Below are positions 1 through 8,300 of a DNA stretch of 38,061 nucleotides, piece by piece. The translations under genes and the position numbers were made by a program. The notes under the pieces were generated by a model that worked only from the letters and a program-made list of their open reading frames with translations, was not told the origin of the DNA and did no database searches. Numbering within the stretch: position 1 is the first letter of the stretch; each line of letters starts with the position of its first letter. The DNA comes from Geobacteraceae bacterium GWC2_53_11 (GTDB lineage Bacteria > Desulfobacterota > Desulfuromonadia > Geobacterales > Pseudopelobacteraceae): contig MGZJ01000087.1 of the NCBI GenBank assembly GCA_001802645.1, forward strand, positions 63,261 through 101,321, given 5' to 3'.

Positions 1-1
1 G

Positions 2-1624
2 CCGTTTGTCGCGGCTTTTGCCCCGGCCGGTCTGAAGGCCGACGGGGTTGTCACTGCCGCGTGGGATCTGGCGGCTCCGGTGACGGATAAGGCTCCGGTA
101 CCTGACAAGCATCAGCTCCGTTCGGCCAAGGCCGCTTTGGCGCGTCTGGACAAGCTTGACGTGGGTCTGAAGCTGGATAACATTTCCGCTACGGTGCCAT
201 CGGCCAAAGGGGCAATCAGGGTCACCGGCCTGAAAACCGGCCCGGATCTGCGGGTTGTGTCGTCGAAAAAAGGGAATTCCCTTACTCTTCAGGGGGGCGT
301 ACAGTTTTCCGGTTTGAGCGGATTACCGGGAAATGCCGGAAAAATGGCTTCCCAGCACGGTTCTTTTCTGGTTAACGGTGCGCTGTCCGACTGGAGTACC
401 TTCCGCCTGAACGAAGAGTTTCGCATCGATCCGGTGGCCGTGGCGCATGAGGCCGAGTTGAATGTGAGCCGCATCGATACCCTGCTGGATGAAAAGCAGC
501 CGCTCAGTACGGCCACGCTGATCAAGCGTCTGGATGCCACACTGTTGACCACGTTTGACGCCGCCTTTTCCCGCGATCTCAAACCGCTCCTGCCCGGAAT
601 CGATCTGGCCGGACGCGCGGCTGCTTCGCTACGCGTCGATCTTTCCGCCGGTCGCGAGTTGGGACTGCGCTGTTCGTTGAAAACCGACGACTTTGGGGTA
701 AAGTTGTCCAATGGCACCTCCGTGGAAGGGATGCGTTCCGATATTGTCGTTAACCGGGTCTATGCCCTGGAGCAGACTCAGGCAGAACGCTGGACACCCC
801 TCTCTACGGCGCTGGTCAGGCCGGGGGCGGTGTCGTCGGCCAATCCGGGTGCTGCGGAAATCGTCGGCAGAATACATGAGGACTTGCGCGGCGATGTGAG
901 CGGCTCACGTTCATTCTCGATCCGCCGCATAACGACGAAAGCGAACGGTGTGCCGCTGGTGCTCACCGCACTGGAAGGTGACCTGCTCTTTACGCAGGAA
1001 AAAACCGGTCTCAGCTTTTTCCAGGGTGATCTGCTGGGCGGAACGGTCCTTGCCCGTTCGGTGTTTGACCTGAAACCGGAGGTTCCCGTTATTGCTGCCG
1101 CCAGTTCGTTTTCCAATCTGGATATCACCCAGCTGCTGCCGAAGGATGCCAGAGGCCGCCAGGCGGATCAGGATGCCGAAATTACCGGTGAAATGAGCCT
1201 TACCGCTCCATTGACAGCGGAGCAGCGTGAACTGTTTGAACAGCTGCGCCTGTCGATGAATGTGCGTAAAATAGGCGCCAATACCATAGAACGGGCACTA
1301 TTCAGCCTCGATCCGTACGAGCGGAACGAACAGGTGGTCGCCCAGCGTAAGATGTTGAAACTGGGCGGTCTCAAAGGGTTGCGGGCCAATGCGGTTGACG
1401 GCGCCTTCAGCATGGAAGGTGAGGCCCACATCAAGGGCGTTACGGTGGATCTGCCGAAAGTGGAACGCTTGCGTATTTCCGAGCTGCCGCTGCGGCAGGA
1501 ACTGGTGAAAAACAGGAAGGCGATTGCCGCCCTGCGCGGTGTCCTCGATCTGGTGCGGGCCGATACGCTGGTTATCGGGCCGAAAGGTGAAGTGTCATTA
1601 AAGCGGAGGAAATATGAAAAATAG
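2..1624 (+). CDS. YdbH/AsmA-like intermembrane protein, C-terminal part (5' end outside the window)
   Basis: The frame is open from base 2, so the gene begins upstream of the window; the GTG at 80 is only the first in-frame start inside it. About 540 residues are visible. They are low in Cys and rich in alternating hydrophobic/polar beta-strand patterns typical of AsmA-like and YdbH-like proteins, with segments such as FFQGDLLGGTVLARSVFDL and a following SFSNLDITQLLP that match the layout of the YdbH C-terminal region. In E. coli YdbH is anchored in the inner membrane and spans the periplasm, working with the lipoprotein YnbE in lipid transport to the outer membrane. The stop codon overlaps the next gene by 11 bases, and that next gene looks like a YdbL/DUF1318 lipoprotein, which supports the family call. 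The assignment rests on pattern and context, not an alignment; a generic AsmA-like protein is the alternative. Confidence 0.6.
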   Translation, partial: PFVAAFAPAGLKADGVVTAAWDLAAPVTDKAPVPDKHQLRSAKAALARLDKLDVGLKLDNISATVPSAKGAIRVTGLKTGPDLRVVSSKKGNSLTLQGGVQFSGLSGLPGNAGKMASQHGSFLVNGALSDWSTFRLNEEFRIDPVAVAHEAELNVSRIDTLLDEKQPLSTATLIKRLDATLLTTFDAAFSRDLKPLLPGIDLAGRAAASLRVDLSAGRELGLRCSLKTDDFGVKLSNGTSVEGMRSDIVVNRVYALEQTQAERWTPLSTALVRPGAVSSANPGAAEIVGRIHEDLRGDVSGSRSFSIRRITTKANGVPLVLTALEGDLLFTQEKTGLSFFQGDLLGGTVLARSVFDLKPEVPVIAAASSFSNLDITQLLPKDARGRQADQDAEITGEMSLTAPLTAEQRELFEQLRLSMNVRKIGANTIERALFSLDPYERNEQVVAQRKMLKLGGLKGLRANAVDGAFSMEGEAHIKGVTVDLPKVERLRISELPLRQELVKNRKAIAALRGVLDLVRADTLVIGPKGEVSLKRRKYEK

Positions 1625-2330
1625 ATCATTCAATTTGAACGAAAAACCGGTTTCACGCAACGCCGCAACGACGCAACGTAACACCTTAAACTTCAAGGCT
1701 TGTTTTAAATATTTTCGTCGCGTCGTTGCGTCGTTGCGTGAGTATGCTTTTCCGGTTGTTGCCGTTGCAATGTTACTTCAAGCCTCCGGCTGCACGCTGG
1801 CCAAGCTTGATGTCAACGTTGTGAGCGAACGGACATCTCTGGAAAATCAGGTGCTTGGCACCTATAACAGCATGAATGAGGATATGCTGCTGGTGGCCTC
1901 GGTGCGGGGCGTTTCTCCTACCGGCAAGATAGATGCGCCCCCCCGCCACACGCCGGAACAGGTCGATGCGACCAGGGCGATGGAGACGGTGGCTTTTCAT
2001 GCCGATGATATTGAGACATTTAAGCGCTTCGGCTGGATCGGCGAGAACCAGGAAGGGCTGCTGACCACCTTCACCCGTGAAACGCCGAAGGTTGCATCCC
2101 AGGAATTGAAATCGTTTGCTGCCAACTACAGCGAAGCGGAATTCCAGCAGGTTGTCAAAGAGGTCAACCAGGCGAGGGAAGTGCTGATGATGAGGGTGGT
2201 TCAAACCAACGAAAATTTCACGGTCAAGGATCTTCCGGCTATTCGAAAGGTGTTTGCCCGGATTAACCGCCAGAATTCGGTGGCCGGCGCCAAGGTGCAG
2301 GAAGCTGACGGACGGTGGACTACGCTATGA
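1614..2330 (+). CDS. Lipoprotein with YdbL/DUF1318-like C-terminal region
   Basis: The ATG at 1614 follows a GGAGGAA ribosome site at 1604-1610 and overlaps the upstream stop, so translation is probably coupled. The protein has 238 residues. A hydrophobic segment ends in the lipobox LQASGC with the acylated Cys at residue 60, unusually deep because a palindromic repeat (1654-1740) encodes residues of about 14-42. The mature part begins with a short strand-like segment (LDVNVV) resembling YnbE-type lipoproteins. The C-terminus has the pattern VNQAR, a helical stretch, then GAKVQEADGRWTTL, which resembles the YdbL/DUF1318 ending with its G-x-W motif. In E. coli YdbL is a small periplasmic partner of YdbH and YnbE; here YnbE-like and YdbL-like parts may be fused. 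The last bases overlap the start of the CHAT gene (ATGA at 2327-2330). Confidence 0.65.
   Translation: MKNRSFNLNEKPVSRNAATTQRNTLNFKACFKYFRRVVASLREYAFPVVAVAMLLQASGCTLAKLDVNVVSERTSLENQVLGTYNSMNEDMLLVASVRGVSPTGKIDAPPRHTPEQVDATRAMETVAFHADDIETFKRFGWIGENQEGLLTTFTRETPKVASQELKSFAANYSEAEFQQVVKEVNQAREVLMMRVVQTNENFTVKDLPAIRKVFARINRQNSVAGAKVQEADGRWTTL
1654..1740. repeat. Palindromic repeat inside a coding region
   Basis: Two 25-base arms, 1654-1678 and 1716-1740, are reverse complements at 23 of 25 positions and are built from the reiterated unit CGCAACGA / TCGTTGCG. The loop of 37 bases is A/T-rich. The element lies in frame within the region encoding the signal-peptide N-region of the lipoprotein gene, where it adds about 29 residues containing RNAATTQRN and RRVVASLRE. 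It looks like a dispersed intergenic repeat that has been captured by the gene; the family name is not known to me. Confidence 0.85.
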
Positions 2331-5300
2331 ATCGGGAAGCTCAACTAAAAAAGTCCCCTCCCCACTGGTGGGGGAGGGTTAGGGTGGGGGGAGAGGTTGC
2401 CATGAAATTTCTTTGTTGCTGTTTTGCCCTCCCCCTAGCCCCCTCCCATGAAGGGAGGGGGGATGTCTTTTTTTGCAGGGGCATCAGAGTTGCTTTAGTT
2501 ACTCTGCTTTTACTTGCCTGCGCTCTACCCGCAACCGCTCTCCCGCTTAACGACGAACTACTCGCCCCTGCCGTGCCCCGCTCGGCGCCCCGGTCCCGTC
2601 CTGAACTTGCTCCGCAGCCCGCCATTTTCAGCTCTCGTCAGGTGCTCTACGTGGCCCGGGCCGCCAACGGTTCACGCATGGTGACGGTGGAACGGGGAGA
2701 CAAGGGGGATGAGCTCTGGCTCTACTCCTTCAGCGCCGTGCCCGAACTGCCGCGCCTGCTCCATACCAGCCCGGTGCGTCTCGCCGCTCCGGCGCTCAAT
2801 GCCGATGGCTCGCTGGTGGCGTTTGTTGATGCCCAGGATGATGTCAAAGGCGATATCTGGTCGATCAGCCTGGCAAAGCCCGATGCACAAGCCAAGCGGC
2901 TGACCGGCCGGGAATCAGCCGATGATGCCCCGGTATTTACGGCTGACGGTTCCGCTGTCGTGTATCACCGCCAGCTTCCCGGTTCCGACCTGCGCGAACT
3001 GGTGAGGCTGTCTTTCAAGGATAATCGCAGTGAACCGCTCCCCATCGGCATCGATGCCGCCTTTGCCGCTCCTGCACCGGAGGGTGGCAGCTGGCTGTTC
3101 GTATCGCGAAAATCCGACCCGAACGGTGATCTCTGGCTCTGGAACGAGCAGGGGGGGAAACTTGTACGGTTGACAAGCGGCGCAGAACGAGACCTCTATC
3201 CGGCCTGGGAAAGCGCTGATACGCTTCTGTTTACCCGCCAGACCGCCGTCGGGGGAAACGCCGCGACCGGTCAGGAATCGGGGCAGATTTACCGGTTGCA
3301 GTTGAAAAAGGCTGGTGACGATGGTCTGCCGTTTGCCTCGCCGCTCACTTCTGCCGCCCTGATGGCGGTAGCGCCGCTCCCTGCGGGGGATCATTTCTAT
3401 TTCGTCGCCGGTCTGGCCGGTGGCGGACAGGTAATGTCGCTTCCGGCGTCCGGTGAAATTCCGGAGCGCTCGACGGTTGCCGAGCAGTGGGCCCTGGCGC
3501 GCATTCTGCTGGAACGCCAGCCGGCTGACCCGGCCCATGCCCGGCTGGGAGCAGCGCGGGTGCTGGCGCGGGAAGACGCGCCGACCCGTGAGGGCGCCCT
3601 GGCCGGCCTGGCCCTGGCCGGTTTGATGGAACAGGCGGGTGAAGCCTCGCAGGCCGGTGAACAGTATGGATCTGTGGCCCGGCGCTATGCCGGTTTCCCC
3701 CGGGAAGCGGCCCTGGCGGCGATTGCCCGGATCAGGGTTCAGGCGGCGCAGCGCTGCAGTGACGTGGTGCTGGTGCAGCGGCGTCAGGAAATCATCCGAG
3801 AAGCACAGCAGGGTATGAAGGCTGCTGCGGAAGGGAAGGGAGCTGATGCAGCGGCCCGTTACCTGATCGATACAGCCCGATTGCTGGCGGATTTCGGTGG
3901 CGGTGCTGCCGACCAGCTGAACGCCGTCGGCTATGCCGAGCAGGCGGCCCGTCTGAAGGAGGCCGCCCGTTCGCTCAAGGCGGAGGCTGCCCTGCGTCGC
4001 GCCGTGCTGCTGGCACAGCTGGAAAAGGGTGAGGGGGCGCAGAAAGCCCTGGTTGATGTGGCAACCGAATACGGTGACCAGGAAGAGTGGGCCGAAGCGG
4101 CGATCACTGCGGTGCTTGATCAGGTGTCCCCCCGTGATCATGCCGATCCGGCGGCACTTTCGGCGCTGGCGGAACGCTACCGCACCTTGCTGCCCCGTCT
4201 GGCCATGGGAGCCTGGAACCGCCAGGGGGATGTGGCCTATCGTGCCAACGAGTGGGCCAAAGCCAAGGACGCTTACCGCACGGTACTGGAAAAGTTTCCG
4301 GTCATAGCGACACCCACCGCTGCGGCGCGATTTGCCCTGGCTGAAGTGCTGTATCGCGAGGAGCGGTACTCGGAAGCCAAGGCGCTCTACGAAACCGAAA
4401 TGAACCAGCAGCCTGAGGACACGCCGCTCTACCAGCTGGCCCGGGCCGCCTATATCCGCAAAACCGTGGCTGCGGGTGAAAACCTGTACCGGCTGGGCGA
4501 AGTTGCCGCCGCCCGGTCAATTTTCCTTGATCTGATCCGCTATGACGGCCGGAGTGTCGAGGCTCATCGCGGTTATATCAAGTCGGTTGCTGCCATGGGG
4601 CAGGCGCCTGAATTGCTTGATCTGTACCGCAAACTGCTGAACTCCTATCCGGACGATGCGGTGCTGCTCTATGCCACCGGTCTGACCTTGACCTATCTGC
4701 CGGGAAGGGAACATCTCGAAGAGGCGGATCGCCTCATCTCCCGAGCTGCCGACCGGATGCCGTCGTCCGAGTACCCTCCACAGACGCGCGGCTATCTTGC
4801 TGAAGTTGCCGAAACGGTGCATGGCGAACGGGGCGGCCTGGAACGGGCCTTGGCGCTGTACCGCCGCGCCTGGCTGCTCAACCGTCCGCTGGAACAGCCG
4901 GAAAACCGCGCCAACCTTGACCTGAATATCGGCAACATCGCCTACCTGCTCGGCAGCAAGGCGACCGCCTGGAAGTTCTACAGTCAGCGTCTTGCCTCAA
5001 AGATCCCGTTTGATAATCCGGATACAGAGCTGATTTTTCAGCAGCGCTATGCCGCCACCGCTTTTCAGATGCGTGAAAAGGAAGCTCCCATTACGGGGTA
5101 TACCCGTGCCTTGCAGTTGACGGAAGAGCGGCTGAATCCGTCCCGTCCGCTCGATCTGTTTGGCCGACTGTCGCGCCGGGTCGTGGAACGGCTCTTTTCC
5201 GGGAAGGCGCGGAGTGCGGCCGGAGAAACTGCCCTGACGGAGCAGCAGACGATTACCGCCGAGCTGGAGCGTCTGGGAGCGACGCCCCCTGATGCGCCTC

Positions 5301-8300
5301 CGTCCGCCGGATGGAGCAGTTTTGACAAAGACATGCGCGCGCTGCTGGTCCGGGAGCGGGCACTGCTGAATACCGCTTCCTCCTGGAACGCTGACGCGCC
5401 GAAAAGCGCCGCCGAACTGAGCGGCATGGCCCAGGCTGTGGAGAAAGAGCTTGATGCGGTGCCGCGCCTCGTGGAAACGGCGGCGGAGATCCATGACCGT
5501 CTCGGCCTGGCCTATCTTGAGGCTGACCGCTACGCCCCGGCTCGCGAACAGTTCGACGCCGCTTTTACCCTGAACAAAGGGCTTGGCTTTACCGGTAACC
5601 TGGTGGCCAACCGCCGTTCCTCCAGCATCGCCGCCTACAAGGAAGCGCACACCGCGTCGGGTGAAGAGCAGCAACGGCTGCTTCGCCTGAGCCGTGACGG
5701 TTTCACCGAATTGCTGACGCTCATTGATACCTATCCTCCCAAATCAAAAGCTCCGGCTCAGCGGAGCGGCGGGCTGATGTCGATTTCGGCGAACGTGGCG
5801 CTGGACAAGGGGGGCTCAACCGATGCCGCCTTCGGCTTCACTGCCGCGCAGGAAAAACGGCTGGCGGAAATTTATCTGGCCCGCATCCAGTCCGAACTGG
5901 GCGACCCGTCAGCGGCAGCCGTCCTGCTGGGTAACCAGCTGAAGCAGTATCCGGCTGATCCAAAAAAGGTTGCCGTGCGTGACCTGTACGGGGTGACGCT
6001 GCTGTCGCACCGTACGGCCCACGTCGCGTACGCGCTGGGTGACCTGGATGGTGCGGCTGCCGGTTTCCACCGTTCGACGCTGCTGTCGCTGCAGAGCGGC
6101 AATCCGCTCAGTGCCATGCTCAATCTCATTAACTGGGGACAGCTGCTGGCAGCCGATGAAAAACCTGCGGACAACTCTGAATTCCTTGCTGCCGAGGGGC
6201 GGGTTGCCCGGCTGGCGGATGCATCGCGTTCTGCGTTGCCGCCGCTGGTTTATGCCCGCTATTACAACGATGCCGGCGCGCTGCTGGCCCGGCTGGCCTC
6301 AACCGCTTCGGATGACGGCAGCCGCCAGGCGCTGCTCTACAAGGCGCTGGAAAAGTGGGATCGCGTCCTGTTCATCGCCGCCGACAGCAGCGACCGGGAC
6401 ACGCTGTATCAGCAGCGCCGTCAGCGGGTCACCGCCCAGTTGAACCGGGGTGCGGTGCTTGCGGCGCTTGGCCTGGGTGACGCTGCTGAAGCGGCCCGCA
6501 CCGCTGCTTTGGAAGAAGCGCGCTTTTCGAAAGCCTATTCGCTGGAATGGCGTGCGCTTGCCGCGCTTGGCCGCTTTGACGAGGCGCTTGCTCTTCTGGA
6601 ACATCTGCCGCTGACCGGGTATGACCTGCAACGGGGCGAAGTGATGGAGCGCTTTGCGCCGTTCCTGGAAACGCTTGCCGCCAAAAACTCCGAACAGTCG
6701 TTTGCGCTGCTGGAAAAGTTGAGCGAGATCGAGCGGGTGCAGGTTCTCGGCCGGGGTGCTCTGGGGCTTGATGACCCCGCGACTGCCGGACAGTTCCGGA
6801 CTGCCGCGCCTCATCTGGCTGAGATCGACCGGCTGCGGAGTACTCTTGCCAAGGCGGCAGCAGCCGACAAGGAATATCTGAACCTGCGTCTCCAGCAGGA
6901 ACAGGCCGTGGTTGACGACCTGTTCGGTGCGAAGCTGGAACGCATTCCGTCTTTCTATGCTCAGGCCGGAGAATCGGCGTTGCGTCTGGCGGCAGCTTCG
7001 GTTGAGCTGAGCATGCAGTCACGCTCCGGTGATGATTCATCGGCGGCAACGAATGCTTTCAAGGCTGCGCAACAGCGTTTCAACTCCCTTCAGGCGGTCT
7101 TTAACAAGGAGTGCATATCCGGAAAAGGTGGCAGGCTGTGCCGTCTGGTGTCGCCGCAACCGGTCGAGCTGATCGATGTGCAGGAAACGCTGCCGGGGAA
7201 AACCGTGCTCCGTTTTACGCCGCTTGATGAAAGGCGCTGGCTGCTCTTTACGGTTGGCGGCAAGAAAGGCATTGTGGCGGAAACGGTGGATTTGGCAACG
7301 CTTGAGGCCCGGCTTACCGCCCAGCCGCCGGTTGTAGGCGCCTATGAAGCACCGGAGCAGTTCAGTTCAGCTCAGGTGCTTACCTGGGGCCTGAACGCCA
7401 CCCATCTCGTCCAGGCGGTAAGCCAGCGCAAGCCGTTCCGACGTCAGATCCTTGATCCGTCCGGTTGGTGGCCGGTCGCCGAACCGTTTGCCAAGCTGGC
7501 ATCACCCCGTATGAACGACCGGTTGACCGATGCCCATACCCTGGTGCTGCCGGGACGGGCCGGTCTGCTCGCCGAAGTGCCGTCGCTGCCGGGTGGCAGC
7601 GGTTATGCGCTGCCGCTGTGGGAGGATGACAAAGGAGTGCGCCAGCCGTTCGCTGCGCTGGCTAATGCGGAAAACCTCTCGCTGGTTGTCGCGCCCAGAG
7701 CCGGTATTCGTCAGGCCTACAGTCTGGGGCATCTGGCTGCGCTGCAAGGGGTGCCGTCGTTGCTGTTGGCGGGTGGCGCCGTTGGCGATGCCAAGCCGTT
7801 TGCCGCTGCCTATGCCCGGCAGTCGCTTGGCGATGCCCGCAAAAATTTAATAAGTGGTTGGTTGATGCTGGGCGACTGGGGTCCTGACGCGGTCGAGGCT
7901 GCCAAGCTGGGCAAAAGCCGTTTCACCGAATACGGCAAAAAGGGTGTGCTGGCCCACAACGCCGGAGAGTTTGCGAAAGCGCTTTCCCTGTTTGAAAATG
8001 CCCTGACCATAGTTGACGAAAATCCCTCCCTGGCAAAACAGCGCAGCACCTTGCATCGCTATGCCCGTGAAAGTGCCTATTCCGCCGGGTTGACTGATCG
8101 TGCCATCGTCCATGCCGACGCGCTGGTACAAGGATTAGCAAAAGAAAAACCGTATTCCGCCGAACATGCCGATGCGCTGCTCCGTCTCGGCCTGCTGCAG
8201 GGGAATGCCGAGCGGTTTGCCGCTGCTGCCGTGTCGCTGAAAGAGGGGGTCGGCATCTTTGCCGATCTTGGCATGGCCAGGGAGCAGGCGGCTGCACTGG

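Noticed and set aside
2347-2470. The G/C-rich repeat considered as the terminator of the upstream lipoprotein gene
   Set aside because: The reading frame continues through it into the CHAT protein and the genes overlap, so termination here would silence the operon; it has no U tract.
2915-4141. Long open frame (408 codons) on the minus strand inside the CHAT gene
   Set aside because: It is antisense to the clearly coding TPR/propeller frame, has no ribosome site, and its composition (rich in R, Q, G, H) is that expected from the complement of a high-GC gene.
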